Below the pieces are notes generated by a model, which was not told the DNA's origin, searched no databases, and was given only the letters and a program-made list of their open reading frames with translations. Shown here one piece after another: positions 35,870 to 46,537 of a DNA stretch of 64,000 nt. Position numbers and translations under genes: made by a program. Every line of letters starts with the position of its first letter. Position 1 is the first letter of the stretch. Source of the stretch: Paraburkholderia sp. D15 (GTDB lineage Bacteria; Pseudomonadota; Gammaproteobacteria; Burkholderiales; Burkholderiaceae); the NCBI RefSeq assembly GCF_029910215.1, contig NZ_CP110395.1, positions 3,534,001-3,598,000 of the forward strand. Reading direction: 5' to 3'.

Positions 35870-36103
35870 ATGGCACGCGTATGCCAAGTAACTGGGAAAG
35901 CGCCGATGAGCGGCAACAACGTTTCCCACGCGAACAACAAAACCAAGCGCCGGTTCCTGCCGAACCTGCAAAGCCGCCGTATCTGGGTGGAAAGCGAAAA
36001 CCGTTTCGTGCGTCTGCGCATTTCGAACGCTGGTCTGCGCTTGATCGACAAGAACGGTATCGACGCTGTGCTCGCAGATCTGCGCGCACGCGGTGAAGCC
36101 TAA
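35870..36103 (+). CDS. rpmB: 50S ribosomal protein L28
   Basis: 77 residues of typical L28: [20 protein letters not shown] and [23 protein letters not shown] precedes the ATG. It is first of the rpmB-rpmG pair. Confidence 0.98.
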   Translation: MARVCQVTGKAPMSGNNVSHANNKTKRRFLPNLQSRRIWVESENRFVRLRISNAGLRLIDKNGIDAVLADLRARGEA

Positions 36104-36113
36104 GGAGTAAATC

Positions 36114-36281
36114 ATGGCGAAAGGCGCACGCGACAAGATCAAGCTGGAATCGACCGCAGGCACGGGTCACTTCTACACGACGACGAAGAACAAACGCAAC
36201 ATGCCGGAAAAGATGCTGATCAAGAAGTTTGATCCGGTCGTCCGTAAGCACGTTGAGTACAAGGAAACCAAGATTAAATAA
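36114..36281 (+). CDS. rpmG: 50S ribosomal protein L33
   Basis: 55 residues beginning [20 protein letters not shown], with [19 protein letters not shown] and a Lys-rich end. AAGGAG lies 6 bases before the ATG. The Cys-free form is the usual beta-proteobacterial L33. It is followed by a strong terminator. Confidence 0.98.
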
Positions 36282-36321
36282 ATCTTGGCTCCAGCCCTCT
36301 GACGAAGGCAAAGACACACTG

Positions 36322-36351
36322 AAAAGCCTCGCATTCATGCGAGGCTTTTTT
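36322..36351 (+). terminator. rpmBG terminator
   Basis: AAAAGCCTCGCA / TGCGAGGCTTTT with loop TTCA and a continuing T run (TTTTTTGTTTTT), about 40 bp after rpmG. Confidence 0.94.
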
Positions 36352-36553
36352 GTTTTTAGCGTCACCGATTGCCGCCGGGCTCACGATCTTAGCGCCTCAC
36401 TTTTCTCCTCGTCTTAAAACGCACCTTCGCGTACTCAGATAGTCCTAACCCGTTTGGCCAGCTTTCCCTAGTCCAGCGCGGCGCGTATCCTTTCGTGTTT
36501 CGACGTCGGGTAGACATCTCGTCGTCACGGCAAAACGATAGGAGATGCGTGGC

Positions 36554-38152
36554 ATGGAATTCGATGTGGCGATTGTCGGTAGCGGGCTGGCGGGCTTGAG
36601 CGTGGCACTCAATCTCGCCGAGACCCGGCGGGTTGCGGTGGTCGCCAAGCGATCGATGACTGAAGGCGCGAGCGATTGGGCGCAAGGCGGCATTGCCGCG
36701 GTGCTGGACTCGGCGGATAGCATCGAAAACCACGTGCGCGATACGCTGATTGCCGGCGGCGGTTTGTGTGACGAAGCGGCGACGCGCTATATCGTCGAAC
36801 ACGGGCGTGCGGCGATCGAATGGCTGATCAGCCAGGGCGTGCCGTTCACGCGGGATGACGCCGCGGAACTCGGCTTCCATCTGACGCGTGAAGGCGGCCA
36901 TAGCCATCGGCGCATCATTCACGCCGCGGACGCTACAGGCCACGCCGTGGTCGCCACGCTCAGCGAACGCGTGCGCCGTCATCCGAATATCACGCTGCTC
37001 GAAGACCACTACGCGATCGACCTGATTACGTCAGATCGCCTCGGGCTGCCGGGGCGTCGTTGTCATGGCCTGTACGCGCTCGACCTGCAAAACGGCCGTA
37101 CCGTGACCATCGAGGCGCCGCACACCGTGCTCGCCACCGGTGGCGCCGGCAAGGTCTATCTGTACACCACCAATCCCGACACCGCGACGGGCGATGGCAT
37201 CGCGATGGCATGGCGCGCGGGTTGCCGCGTGTCGAACATGGAGTTCATCCAGTTCCACCCGACCTGCCTGTTCCATCCGTACGCGAAGTCGTTTCTGATT
37301 TCCGAGGCCGTGCGCGGCGAAGGCGGCATCCTGAAGCTGCCGGATGGCACGCGTTTCATGCCGAATCACGACGAGCGCGCCGAACTCGCGCCGCGCGACA
37401 TCGTTGCCCGCGCGATCGACTTCGAGATCAAGAAGCGAGGCATCGACTGCGTGTATCTGGACATCAGCCATCAGTCGCCCGAATTTTTGCGCGAGCACTT
37501 TCCGACCATCCTCGCGCGCTGTCTGGAGTTCGGCATCGACATCACCAAAGAACCGATTCCGGTCGTGCCGGCCGCGCATTACACATGCGGCGGTGTCGTC
37601 ACGGACCTGGCGGGGCGCACTGATCTCGCGGGCCTTTACGCAGTGGGCGAGACATCGTGCACGGGGCTCCACGGCGCCAATCGTCTTGCCAGCAACTCGC
37701 TGCTCGAATGCCTCGTGATTGGACGGTCGGCCGCGCAGGCGATCGAAGAGGAAGGGTTCAGCGCCGCCGTCCACGCGCCGCTGCCCGATTGGGACGAAAG
37801 CCGCGTGTCGGACCCGGACGAAGAAGTCGTGGTCGCGCACAACTGGGACGAACTGCGCAGGCTGATGTGGAATTACGTCGGGATCGTGCGCACCGATAAG
37901 CGCCTGATGCGTGCCAAGCATCGGCTTGCACTTCTGCGCGACGAGATCCACGAGTACTACGCGAACTTCAAGGTCAGCCGCGATCTACTCGAACTGCGCA
38001 ACCTGGTGGACGTGGCGTCGTTGATCGTCGAAGGCGCGCGGTCGCGACGCGAAAGCCGTGGGCTGCACTTCAGCCGCGACTGGCCAGCCACCCTGCCGAA
38101 GGCGCTGCCGTCGGTGCTGTCGCCGGAGCACGTGCGCAATCGCAACGTGTGA
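36554..38152 (+). CDS. nadB: L-aspartate oxidase
   Basis: 532 residues. NadB oxidises L-aspartate to iminoaspartate with FAD, feeding NadA. The start at 36554 is preferred because AGGAG lies about 10 bases before it; an ATG at 36545 overlaps that site. The FAD motif [15 protein letters not shown], the [11 protein letters not shown] segment, [16 protein letters not shown] substrate loop and [20 protein letters not shown] are characteristic. It is convergent with nadA-nadC, so NAD genes cluster here without sharing one operon. Confidence 0.96.
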   Translation: MEFDVAIVGSGLAGLSVALNLAETRRVAVVAKRSMTEGASDWAQGGIAAVLDSADSIENHVRDTLIAGGGLCDEAATRYIVEHGRAAIEWLISQGVPFTRDDAAELGFHLTREGGHSHRRIIHAADATGHAVVATLSERVRRHPNITLLEDHYAIDLITSDRLGLPGRRCHGLYALDLQNGRTVTIEAPHTVLATGGAGKVYLYTTNPDTATGDGIAMAWRAGCRVSNMEFIQFHPTCLFHPYAKSFLISEAVRGEGGILKLPDGTRFMPNHDERAELAPRDIVARAIDFEIKKRGIDCVYLDISHQSPEFLREHFPTILARCLEFGIDITKEPIPVVPAAHYTCGGVVTDLAGRTDLAGLYAVGETSCTGLHGANRLASNSLLECLVIGRSAAQAIEEEGFSAAVHAPLPDWDESRVSDPDEEVVVAHNWDELRRLMWNYVGIVRTDKRLMRAKHRLALLRDEIHEYYANFKVSRDLLELRNLVDVASLIVEGARSRRESRGLHFSRDWPATLPKALPSVLSPEHVRNRNV

Positions 38153-38215
38153 CGTTGAACCCGCTCGCGCTTCGCATCCGTTGGCCGGGCGGGTTACATG
38201 AGTCCAAGGAAATAA

Positions 38216-38258
38216 AAAGGCCATCGCCAGTTGAACAATCTGGCGATGGCCTTTCTTT
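38216..38258. terminator. Terminator between nadB and nadC
   Basis: A perfect 15-bp stem AAAGGCCATCGCCAG with its complement around a 9-nt loop, then CTTT. A-rich and T-rich flanks allow use from both strands. Confidence 0.9.
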
Positions 38259-38334
38259 ATTCGACGGCCTTCTTCATCCAAAATCCAAAGCCACGCGTGT
38301 CGGGCCAATTGGGTAGGCTAAGAACGTCCCCCCC

Positions 38335-39246
38335 TCAAACAATCCGCATCGAGTAATCGGCCGCGCGAACGTCCTTCGTCAGCGCGCCAATCGACACTCG
38401 GTCGACGCCCGTTTCCGCGATCGTCTTCACCGTGTCGAAGTTCACCCCGCCCGACACCTCCAGCACCGCCCGGCCAGCGGTGATACGCACCGCGTCACGC
38501 ATCGCATCGAACGAAAAATTATCCAGCAGGACGGATTGCGCACGATGCGCCAACGCCGTATCCAGTTGCTCGAGCGTTTCGACTTCGATCTGGATCGACA
38601 CGCCGGCGTTGAGCGCCAACGCCGCATCCATCGCTGCGCCGACTCCACCGGCCGCCGCGATGTGGTTTTCCTTGATCAGAATGCCGTCGTAAAGCGCGAG
38701 ACGCTGGTTCGCTCCACCGCCCACGCGCACCGCGTACTTCTGCGCGAGCCGCAAACCAGGCAAGGTCTTGCGCGTGTCCAGAATGCGCGTTTGCGTATGC
38801 GCGATGGCATCGACATACCGGCGCGTAGCGCTCGCCACGCCCGACAACAACTGCAGAAAATTCAGCGCATTGCGCTCCGCCGTCAGCAGCGCGCGCACCG
38901 GTCCGCGCAGTTCGCACACCGGCGTGTTCGCCGTCATGCGATCGCCCTCCCGGTACAACCAGCGCACTTCGATGCGCGCATCCACTTCGCGCACGACCGC
39001 ATTGAACCAGGGCACACCGCACAGCACCGCATCTTCACGGACGATGATGCGCGCGTCGCGCACCTCGTCCGCCGGAACCAGACGGCCGGTCTGATCGCCA
39101 CTGCCGACGTCTTCGGCCAGCGCATCGGCGACATTGCGCGCCAGCGCTGCGTCGAACGCCGCGCCGTATTGCGCGCGAATTTCCGCGAAAAGCGGCGACA
39201 CCGCGTCGCCCGAATTACGTTCCACCACGTTTTCGACCGCCCCCAT
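38335..39246 (-). CDS. nadC: Quinolinate phosphoribosyltransferase (decarboxylating)
   Basis: 303 residues from [10 protein letters not shown]. NadC joins quinolinate and PRPP to give nicotinate mononucleotide. Conserved parts are AEDVGSGDQT, ILDTRKTLPGLRLAQKYAVRVGG, ILIKENHI and EVSGGVNFDTV. The start overlaps the nadA stop as TGATG, so the two are coupled. A much longer open frame upstream lies inside nadA and is discounted. Confidence 0.96.
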   Translation of the reverse strand: MGAVENVVERNSGDAVSPLFAEIRAQYGAAFDAALARNVADALAEDVGSGDQTGRLVPADEVRDARIIVREDAVLCGVPWFNAVVREVDARIEVRWLYREGDRMTANTPVCELRGPVRALLTAERNALNFLQLLSGVASATRRYVDAIAHTQTRILDTRKTLPGLRLAQKYAVRVGGGANQRLALYDGILIKENHIAAAGGVGAAMDAALALNAGVSIQIEVETLEQLDTALAHRAQSVLLDNFSFDAMRDAVRITAGRAVLEVSGGVNFDTVKTIAETGVDRVSIGALTKDVRAADYSMRIV

Positions 39247-40385
39247 CACGCCGCCCCCACGTTCGAATACAACTGCGCGTCGCGCGCGAGATCGCCGCTC
39301 GCCTGCACGCGCTTCTTGTGACGCGCGGCGAAATCCAGCATCCGGTCGATGGGCAAACGCGCCCGCTCGCCGATCGCTGCGTCGACGAAAATTTCGTTGT
39401 GGCCGCGCTCCAGTACGTCGGCCAGATTCGCGAGACCGTTCATGGCCATCCACGGGCAATGCGCGCAGCTCTTGCAGGTGGCGCTGTTGCCGGCCGTGGG
39501 CGCGGCGATCAAGGTCTTGCCCGGCGCGGCGAGTTGCATCTTGTGCAAAATGCCGAGGTCCGTCGCGACGATGAAATGGCTTGCGTCGAGCTTCTGCGCG
39601 GCGTCGATCAACTGGGTGGTCGAGCCCACCACGTCCGCCTGCGCCACTACGTTGGCCGGCGACTCCGGATGCACCAGCACCTTCGCGTCCGGATACTCGG
39701 CGCGCAGCAGATCGAGCTCGATGCCCTTGAACTCGTCGTGCACGAGACACGAACCCTGCCACAACAGCATGTCCGCGCCGGTCTTGTTCTGAATGTAGCT
39801 GCCGAGGTGCCGGTCCGGCGCCCAGATGATTTTCTCGCCACGCGCGTGCAGATCGGCAACGATCTCCAGTCCGATCGACGACGTCACCATCCAGTCCGCG
39901 CGCGCCTTCACCGCTGCGCTGGTGTTCGCGTAGACCACCACCGTGCGATCCGGATGCGCGTCGCAGAACGCGGAAAATTCATCCGCGGGGCAGCCGAGAT
40001 CGAGCGAACAGGTCGCGTCGAGATCGGGCATCAGAATGCGCTTGTTGGGGCTGAGGATTTTCGCGGTCTCGCCCATGAAGCGAACGCCCGCCACCACCAG
40101 CGTCTGCGCTTCGTGGTCGCGCCCGAAGCGCGCCATTTCCAGCGAGTCGGCCACGCAGCCGCCGGTTTCGTCGGCGAGTTCCTGCAATTCCGCATCGACG
40201 TAGTAATGCGCGACGAGTACCGCTTTCTCGCGTTCGAGCAGCGCGCGAATGCGCGTCTTCAGTGCCGCCTTTTCCTGCGCCGACGGCATGTCGGGTACCT
40301 TCGCCCACGCCTGCCCGATCCCGCAGGTCATGCCTTGCGCTTGCGGCCGGTCGTATTCGACGGTCCTGATCGCCTGCTGATCCAT
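39246..40385 (-). CDS. nadA: Quinolinate synthase
   Basis: 379 residues from [15 protein letters not shown], with GAGGAG upstream. NadA condenses iminoaspartate with dihydroxyacetone phosphate using a 4Fe-4S cluster. Family segments are [47 protein letters not shown] and the cluster Cys regions including [10 protein letters not shown]. It is the first gene of nadA-nadC. Confidence 0.96.
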   Translation of the reverse strand: MDQQAIRTVEYDRPQAQGMTCGIGQAWAKVPDMPSAQEKAALKTRIRALLEREKAVLVAHYYVDAELQELADETGGCVADSLEMARFGRDHEAQTLVVAGVRFMGETAKILSPNKRILMPDLDATCSLDLGCPADEFSAFCDAHPDRTVVVYANTSAAVKARADWMVTSSIGLEIVADLHARGEKIIWAPDRHLGSYIQNKTGADMLLWQGSCLVHDEFKGIELDLLRAEYPDAKVLVHPESPANVVAQADVVGSTTQLIDAAQKLDASHFIVATDLGILHKMQLAAPGKTLIAAPTAGNSATCKSCAHCPWMAMNGLANLADVLERGHNEIFVDAAIGERARLPIDRMLDFAARHKKRVQASGDLARDAQLYSNVGAA

Positions 40386-40459
40386 GATCTCCTCTGCCCT
40401 CGCTCTGCCGCCGCGAATGGTCAACGACGCGTCGTCGCAATTTTCGCGGCCCAAAAAGC

Positions 40460-40483
40460 AAAACCCCGCCAACGCGGGGTTTT
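40460..40483. terminator. Terminator after the desaturase gene
   Basis: AAAACCCCGC / GCGGGGTTTT with loop CAAC; on the minus strand it is followed by GCTTTTT. It lies about 35 bp after the desaturase stop. Confidence 0.88.
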
Positions 40484-40515
40484 GTGACGTACCGGGATTT
40501 TAATGGATTTCGGTA

Positions 40516-41712
40516 TCAGGCATAACGACGCAGTCGCATCGCAAATTCCTGCAGCGCCTTGATGCCGCTCTGTTCGGCGCGATGACACCAATCCTGCAAC
40601 TGCTGCAGCAGTTGCTCACGCGATGCGTTGGAGCGTTCCCACATGGACGCGAGTTCGTTGCGCATGTCGATGTAGGTCTTCAGCTTCTGGCTGTTCGCGA
40701 AGATCTGCGGCAACTGACGCTTCTGCGGCTCGTCCAGACCCGCTTCTTCCTTGTGGAACCAGCTACGCGCACCGCGCATCACCTGGTACTTCTCGCGCGC
40801 ACCGACTTCCTTCAGATGCGCAAGCTCCTGACGATACGCGCGCTTGAGCGCCTTGCCGTAACGCGCCATCACTTCGTAGCGATTGGCCAGCACAGCCTGC
40901 AGCGTGTCCTGATCGAGCACCAGCTTGCCGGTGGTCAGACGCGGCGTGGGCGCGACCTTCTTCACCTTGGCGAGACGGAACGCCGACATGATGCGGATGT
41001 ACATCCAGCCGATGTCGAACTCGTACCATTTGTTCGACAGCTTGGCCGAGGTCGCATACGTGTGGTGATTGTTATGCAGCTCCTCGCCGCCGATGATGAT
41101 GCCCCACGGGAAAATGTTGGTGCTCGCATCCGACGAGTTGAAGTTGCGGTAACCCCAGAAGTGCGCGAGACCATTGACCACGCCGGCCGCCCAGAACGGG
41201 ATCCACACCATCTGCACCGCCCAGATGGTCAGGCCGACCACGCCGAACAGCGCGATGTTCAGCACCATCATCAGGCTCACGCCGAGAATCGGGTATTTGG
41301 TGTACACATTGCGTTCCATCCAGTCGTTCGGCGTGCCGTGACTGAACTTGCGCATGGTTTCTTCGTTTTTCGCTTCGGTGCGGTACAGTTCCGCGCCTTC
41401 GAGCAACACCTTCCAGATACCGCGCGTTTGCGGGCTGTGCGGATCTTCTTCGGTCTCGCACTTGGCATGGTGCTTACGGTGAATCGCGGCCCATTGGCCG
41501 GTCAGCATGCCGGTGGTCATCCACAGCCAGAACCGGAAAAAATGACTGACGACGGGATGCAGCTCCAGCGCGCGGTGCGCCTGGCAGCGATGCAGATAAA
41601 CGGTCACGCCGATAATCGTGACGTGCGTCACGGCCAGCGTGTACAGCACGAGTTGCCACCACGAGAAGCGCAGCAGGCCGTGGGCAAGGAAGTCGAGCAA
41701 GGAATTCAACAA
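40516..41712 (-). CDS. Membrane fatty acid / acyl-CoA desaturase
   Basis: 398 residues. The three His boxes of the delta-9 desaturase family are present: HRCQAHR near 42, HRKHH near 78 and HNNHH near 217, with hydrophobic helices between them. It inserts a double bond in membrane acyl chains using a di-iron centre. A charged C-terminal region of about 120 residues (KALKRAYRQELAHLKEVG) is longer than in minimal desaturases. A single gene with its own terminator. Confidence 0.9.
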   Translation of the reverse strand: MLNSLLDFLAHGLLRFSWWQLVLYTLAVTHVTIIGVTVYLHRCQAHRALELHPVVSHFFRFWLWMTTGMLTGQWAAIHRKHHAKCETEEDPHSPQTRGIWKVLLEGAELYRTEAKNEETMRKFSHGTPNDWMERNVYTKYPILGVSLMMVLNIALFGVVGLTIWAVQMVWIPFWAAGVVNGLAHFWGYRNFNSSDASTNIFPWGIIIGGEELHNNHHTYATSAKLSNKWYEFDIGWMYIRIMSAFRLAKVKKVAPTPRLTTGKLVLDQDTLQAVLANRYEVMARYGKALKRAYRQELAHLKEVGAREKYQVMRGARSWFHKEEAGLDEPQKRQLPQIFANSQKLKTYIDMRNELASMWERSNASREQLLQQLQDWCHRAEQSGIKALQEFAMRLRRYA

Positions 41713-41914
41713 GGCGATTTACCTGTGGAACGAGAGACACGAGACACGCGCGACATGCCCGTGTCAAGAAAGTGAAAGCATACAGCGGGATTGGACGTCA
41801 TTCTACTTGAACCGTTCCAAGTGTTTGTAACAAATAGAGATTTTTTGTGGGATATCAACAGGATGGCACTCTCCGGCGGCCCTTTTCGCGCGACCGGAGA
41901 GGGTGGGATGCCTG

Positions 41915-43270
41915 TCAGCGGGCGCCGTCCGCCTGATTGGCTGCCGGAGCGGTCATAGTTACCGGCTGCGGCATCGCGGCACTCGCATTGCCGACGATCC
42001 GGATTTCGCGTTGCGCGAATGGAATCGAGATGTCGTGCTCGGAGAACAGACGCCAGATGTTGCGGTTCACCGTGGATCGAACGCCCGAGGTGCCAGTGGC
42101 CGCGTCCTCGATCCAGAAACCCAGCTCGAGATTGATGCCGTCGGCGCCGAAGCTTGCCAGATACGGCGTGGGCGCGGGCTCCTGGAGCACCCGCGGCACG
42201 CCTTCGGCGGCTTGGGCGAGGAGCGCCATCGCCTGTTCGACGTTCGACGTGTATGCGACCTGGACCGCCACCTTCGCGTAACCACGGGTCAGATACGACG
42301 ACTGGTTCTGCACCACGTCCGTGATCAGCTTTTCGTTCGGGATCAGCGTCTCGATGCCGTCGAGACCGCGCACGACGGTGTAGCGCGTGCGGATCTGCGT
42401 GACCATGCCTTGCAGGCCGCTCACGTTGATCGTGTCGCCGATCCGCAGCGACCGGTCGATCAGGATGATGAAGCCCGACACGTAATTGCTGGCGATCTTC
42501 TGCAGCCCGAACCCGAGTCCGACACCGAGCGCGCCGCCGAACACGCCGAGCACGGTGATGTCGATGCCGACCAGCGACAGGCTGATCAGAATCGCGGCCA
42601 GCATCAGCGCCGCCCGGCCGACGCGCGCCACCACCACCTTCAGGTTGGCGTCGAGCGTGGTGGAGCGGATCAGGCGGTCCTCGAAGGTCGAGCCGAGCCA
42701 CATCGCGACGACCATCGTCACGCACACCCACAGCAGACCGGTGGTAAGCGAGAGCAGCGTCATGTGCGCATTGGCGACGCGGAAATGCACGCTGGCCATC
42801 CACGCGATCACGTCGTCCTGAATGCCCATCACGGTCAGCACCATGCCGGCCCAGACGATCAGCGAGACGAACTTCTCGACGAGGAACAGCCACGGATGGG
42901 TCACGCCGTCGTGGCTGAACACGCGCCGCGCGAAGAAAAACACGATGTAGATCAGGCCGATGCCGAACAGCGGCACCAGCGCCAGATCGAGCAGCGCGGT
43001 ATGCATGAACGGCCCGGCGATCGCGCGCGCCACCCACACGAGCGCCGCGCCGATCAGCGGGAAGAACGCGCGGTTCAGGCTTTCCGCGCCGAAGCGCAGC
43101 GTCTGGTAGCGGGTCTGCCGGCGCAGGTCCAGCGTGCGTCGCAGTAGCCGCGCGAGCAGCCACGCCAGCGCGAGCGTGCCGAGCAGCACGCCGACCTGCC
43201 AGAGCATCACGGGCTGTCCGAAATCGCGCGAGACGTCGCCGAACATATGAGAAAAGATACGGTTATGCAT
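41915..43270 (-). CDS. MscS-family mechanosensitive channel
   Basis: 451 residues, longer than E. coli MscS because of extra N-terminal helices (five or so before the pore). The pore helix and beta domain are recognisable: FGGALGVGLGFGLQKIASNYVSGFIILIDRSLRIGD, and then TLIPNEKLITDVVQN. It should release solutes on hypo-osmotic shock. The C-terminal tail is Ala/Pro-rich. Monocistronic between the desaturase and rsmB. Confidence 0.92.
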   Translation of the reverse strand: MHNRIFSHMFGDVSRDFGQPVMLWQVGVLLGTLALAWLLARLLRRTLDLRRQTRYQTLRFGAESLNRAFFPLIGAALVWVARAIAGPFMHTALLDLALVPLFGIGLIYIVFFFARRVFSHDGVTHPWLFLVEKFVSLIVWAGMVLTVMGIQDDVIAWMASVHFRVANAHMTLLSLTTGLLWVCVTMVVAMWLGSTFEDRLIRSTTLDANLKVVVARVGRAALMLAAILISLSLVGIDITVLGVFGGALGVGLGFGLQKIASNYVSGFIILIDRSLRIGDTINVSGLQGMVTQIRTRYTVVRGLDGIETLIPNEKLITDVVQNQSSYLTRGYAKVAVQVAYTSNVEQAMALLAQAAEGVPRVLQEPAPTPYLASFGADGINLELGFWIEDAATGTSGVRSTVNRNIWRLFSEHDISIPFAQREIRIVGNASAAMPQPVTMTAPAANQADGAR

Positions 43271-43346
43271 GATGTCGCCGAAACCGCCGGCGCCCGTGGA
43301 CTCGAAAACCGAGCCCGCCGGCGCCGGCCAATCGCTGTCGCGCTGC

Positions 43347-44606
43347 TTAGCTCTGGCGCTCCAGCACGGCGGCGAAGAAGCCGTCGGTGGCGTGACGATG
43401 CGGCCACAGCGACAGGTAGTCGCCCATTTCCAGCTCGATCCGCTGCTCGGCCAGCACGTCGCGCGCCGGCACCAGCACGAAGTCCGGGTGATCGGCGAGG
43501 AACTGCTGGACGACCGCTTCGTTTTCCGCTTCCAGAATCGAGCAGGTCGCGTAGACGAGGCGGCCGCCCTTCTTCACCAGACGCGCGGCGCTCGCCAGAA
43601 TCGACGCCTGCTTCGGCGCCAGTTCGGTGATCGACTCGGGCGACTGGCGCCACTTCAGGTCCGGATTGCGGCGCAGGGTGCCGAGGCCGCTACACGGCGC
43701 GTCGACCAGCACGCGGTCGATCTTGCCGGCCAGCCGCTTGATCTTCGCGTCGTGTTCGCTGTCGATCAGCACCGGATTGACGTTCGACAGACCGCTGCGC
43801 GCAAGGCGCGGCTTGAGCTTGGCCAGACGCCGCTCGGAGATGTCGAACGCATAGAGACGGCCGGTGGAGCGCATTGCCGCGCCCAGCGCCAGCGTCTTGC
43901 CGCCCGCGCCCGCGCAGAAGTCGACGATCATCTCGCCGCGCTTCGGCGCAACCAGCGAGCACAGCAACTGGCTGCCCTCGTCCTGCACTTCGAGCCAGCC
44001 GTGCTGGAACGCGTCGAGCTTGGTGAGCGGCGGCTTGCCGACCACCCGCACGCCGAACGGCGCGAACGGCGTGGCGCCGGCCTCGATGCCGGCCTTCGAC
44101 AGCGCGTTCAGCACGTCGTCGCGGCTGGCCTTGATCGGGTTCGCGCGCAGATCCAGCGGCGCCGGGTAATTCAGCGCGGCAGCCAGTTGCGCGAGTTCGG
44201 CAGCTTCGAAGCGCTTGTTCAGCGCCTGATAGATCCAGTCGGGCAGATTCAGGCGAATCCGCAGCGGCAGGCTGTCCGGATCGATCGTCGCGACGTGTTC
44301 GAGCCAGCGCGATTCCGCTTCCGAGACGAACGGCTTGAGCGCCGTGCGCCCCGCCGTCTGCATCAAGCCCAGCAAGGCCATGCGGCGTGCCGGGCTGCCC
44401 GCGCCGCTCTCGGCGAGGTGGGCGAATTCCATGCGCCGGCGCAGCACCGCGAACACGGCCTCCGCGATCACGCCGCGCTCGCCGTGTCCGAGCTTCGGAT
44501 GCGCGCGGAAAAAGCGGCTGGTGGTGGCATCGGCCGGGCCGTTCAGTCTCAGGACTTCAGCCAGCAAAGTCTCGGTTTGTCCAATCAAAAAACCATGCAA
44601 TCTCAT
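43347..44606 (-). CDS. rsmB: 16S rRNA (cytosine-967-C5) methyltransferase RsmB-like
   Basis: 419 residues from MRLHGFLIGQTE. SAM-binding FCAGAGGKTLALGAAM and the two catalytic Cys motifs VDAPCSGLGTLRRNPD and YATCSILEAENE identify the RsmB/NOP2 family. The N-terminal NusB-like domain is less clear than in E. coli RsmB, so another RsmB-family target is possible. Its ATG overlaps the purN stop by 4 bp. Confidence 0.88.
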   Translation of the reverse strand: MRLHGFLIGQTETLLAEVLRLNGPADATTSRFFRAHPKLGHGERGVIAEAVFAVLRRRMEFAHLAESGAGSPARRMALLGLMQTAGRTALKPFVSEAESRWLEHVATIDPDSLPLRIRLNLPDWIYQALNKRFEAAELAQLAAALNYPAPLDLRANPIKASRDDVLNALSKAGIEAGATPFAPFGVRVVGKPPLTKLDAFQHGWLEVQDEGSQLLCSLVAPKRGEMIVDFCAGAGGKTLALGAAMRSTGRLYAFDISERRLAKLKPRLARSGLSNVNPVLIDSEHDAKIKRLAGKIDRVLVDAPCSGLGTLRRNPDLKWRQSPESITELAPKQASILASAARLVKKGGRLVYATCSILEAENEAVVQQFLADHPDFVLVPARDVLAEQRIELEMGDYLSLWPHRHATDGFFAAVLERQS

Positions 44607-45256
44607 ACGCCCTCTCCGGCGGTGTGACCGGCAAAGAGCCATTGCGGCTCCGGCGGCGTTAGCGTGACGCGCAGGCCGTCGAGCGCAAGACGCCCTTCGA
44701 CGAACCAGCGCACCGCGCGTGGATAAATGATGTGTTCGGTTGCCAGCACGCGTTCGGCGAGCGTGGCGGGGGTGTCGCCAGCGTCGACGGGCACCGCCGC
44801 CTGCGCGACGATCGGCCCGTGATCCAGCTGCGACGTGACGAAATGCACCGACGCGCCGTGCAGCCGCACGCCGGCGTCCAGCGCCTGCTGATGGGTTTTC
44901 AGGCCCGGAAAGCTAGGCAGCAGCGACGGGTGCACGTTCAGCATGCGCCCGGCGTAATGATCGACGAAACCGGCGGTGAGCACCCGCATGAAGCCGGCGA
45001 GCACCACGAGATCGGGCGCGAACGCGTCGATCTGCCGGGCCAGCGCCGCGTCGAAGCTGTCGCGATCCGGATACTCGCGGTGGTCGACCACCGCCGTGGC
45101 AATGCCGTTCGACGCCGCGAACGCAAGGCCCGCGGCGTCAGGACGGTTGGCAATCACGGCGGCGACCTGGGCGGGCCAGGCCTCGTCCGAGCAGGCTCGC
45201 ACGATCGCTTCCATGTTGCTTCCCCGTCCGGAAATCAGGATGACGAGTTTTTTCAT
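44603..45256 (-). CDS. purN: Phosphoribosylglycinamide formyltransferase
   Basis: 217 residues. PurN transfers a formyl group from 10-formyl-THF in purine synthesis. ISGRGSNMEAI binds the phosphate of the substrate; catalytic Asn-His-Asp are in NVHPSLLPSFPG and VTSQLDHGPIV. It is the first gene of purN-rsmB and is divergent from ribF. Confidence 0.96.
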   Translation of the reverse strand: MKKLVILISGRGSNMEAIVRACSDEAWPAQVAAVIANRPDAAGLAFAASNGIATAVVDHREYPDRDSFDAALARQIDAFAPDLVVLAGFMRVLTAGFVDHYAGRMLNVHPSLLPSFPGLKTHQQALDAGVRLHGASVHFVTSQLDHGPIVAQAAVPVDAGDTPATLAERVLATEHIIYPRAVRWFVEGRLALDGLRVTLTPPEPQWLFAGHTAGEGV

Positions 45257-45322
45257 CCGCGGATTTTATCATTCGGGGGACCCCGAAACCGCGACGCGCC
45301 GCCGTCTCGTGCGCCGAGCGTT

Positions 45323-45328
45323 TATAAT
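45323..45328 (+). promoter_or_regulatory. -10 hexamer of the ribF promoter
   Basis: A consensus TATAAT lies 45 bp before the ribF GTG. No good -35 hexamer is visible 16-18 bp upstream, so an extended or activator-aided promoter is possible. Confidence 0.5.
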
Positions 45329-45373
45329 CGTTTGTTTTGCGGCACCCCGGCCGCCCTACTCCAACCCGCTATC

Positions 45374-46369
45374 GTGAGAGTCTTCCGCGGTCTTCCCAAT
45401 GCTGAAAGCCGTGCGCCCTGCGCACTGACCATCGGCAACTTCGACGGTGTCCACCGCGGCCATCAGGCTTTGCTCGCGCACGTTCGCGCGGCGGCGGATG
45501 CACGCGGCCTGCCCGTCTGCGTGATGACCTTCGAGCCGCACCCGCGCGAGTTCTTCAACCCGGCCGGCGCGCCGCCGCGCATCGCGCTGCTGCGCGACAA
45601 GCTGGAAGCGCTGCGCGCCAACGGCGTCGACCGCGTGGTGGTCGAGCATTTCAATCACACGTTCGCGAGCCAGTCGCCGGCCACGTTCGTCGAGCGGATC
45701 ATCGTCAACGGGCTGCACGCGCGCTGGGTGATGATCGGCGACGACTTCCGCTACGGCGCGAAGCGCGCGGGCGATTTCGCGTCGCTGAAGGCTGCGGGTC
45801 AGCAATACGGTTTCGAGGTCGAGCAGATGGCCACGGTGGCCGATCCGTCCGGTGCGCGCATTTCCAGCTCGGGCGTGCGCGCCGCGCTGGTGGCGGGCGA
45901 TCTCGACGCGGCGCGCGCCGCGCTCGGCCGCGATTACCTGATCAGCGGCCACGTCGTGCACGGCATGAAGCTCGGCCGCGATCTCGGCTTTCCCACGTTG
46001 AACCTGGCCATCGCGCACAAGCGGCCGGCGCTCGCGGGCATTTTCGTGGTGCGCGTGCACGGCGTGGCGGACGAGCCGCTGCCGGGCGTCGCGAGCCTCG
46101 GCCTGCGCCCCACCGTCGACGATTCCGGCCGCGTGCTGCTCGAAGTGCATCTGCTGGACTGGCACGGCGACGCGTACGGCAAGCTCGTGCGCATCGAATT
46201 CCTGAAGAAGCTGCGCGACGAGGAAAAGTACGTCGACCTCGAAACGCTGACGGCCGCGATCGCGCGCGACGTCGCCAACGCCCGCGCCTGGTTCGCGGCC
46301 GTCGGCGCCGGTACGCCGGGCAGCCGGTCCACCGGCTTCGCCACCTCGGCCACCGACCGAATTAGATAG
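45374..46369 (+). CDS. ribF: Bifunctional riboflavin kinase / FAD synthetase
   Basis: 331 residues from a GTG giving MRVFRGLPNAESRAP; there is no ATG in a conserved position. The adenylyltransferase domain has TIGNFDGVHRGHQ and ISSSGVRAAL; the kinase domain has GRDLGFPTLNLAI. It makes FMN and FAD from riboflavin. The ribF-ileS-lspA order is conserved in many proteobacteria. Confidence 0.94.
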   Translation: MRVFRGLPNAESRAPCALTIGNFDGVHRGHQALLAHVRAAADARGLPVCVMTFEPHPREFFNPAGAPPRIALLRDKLEALRANGVDRVVVEHFNHTFASQSPATFVERIIVNGLHARWVMIGDDFRYGAKRAGDFASLKAAGQQYGFEVEQMATVADPSGARISSSGVRAALVAGDLDAARAALGRDYLISGHVVHGMKLGRDLGFPTLNLAIAHKRPALAGIFVVRVHGVADEPLPGVASLGLRPTVDDSGRVLLEVHLLDWHGDAYGKLVRIEFLKKLRDEEKYVDLETLTAAIARDVANARAWFAAVGAGTPGSRSTGFATSATDRIR

Positions 46370-46537
46370 CCGCCGCGGTTCATGCGCGCGTGACCGACGC
46401 CGCGTGAACCCTCGCCGCGCGCATCGAAGGGCGTCCGTGGATCACGCGACATGCCTGCCGGGCGCGCCCCACGCCTTCGCGCATCGTGCGCATTCCGCGC
46501 CCTGCTGCGCATAGAACGAATTCATCGCGACCACATC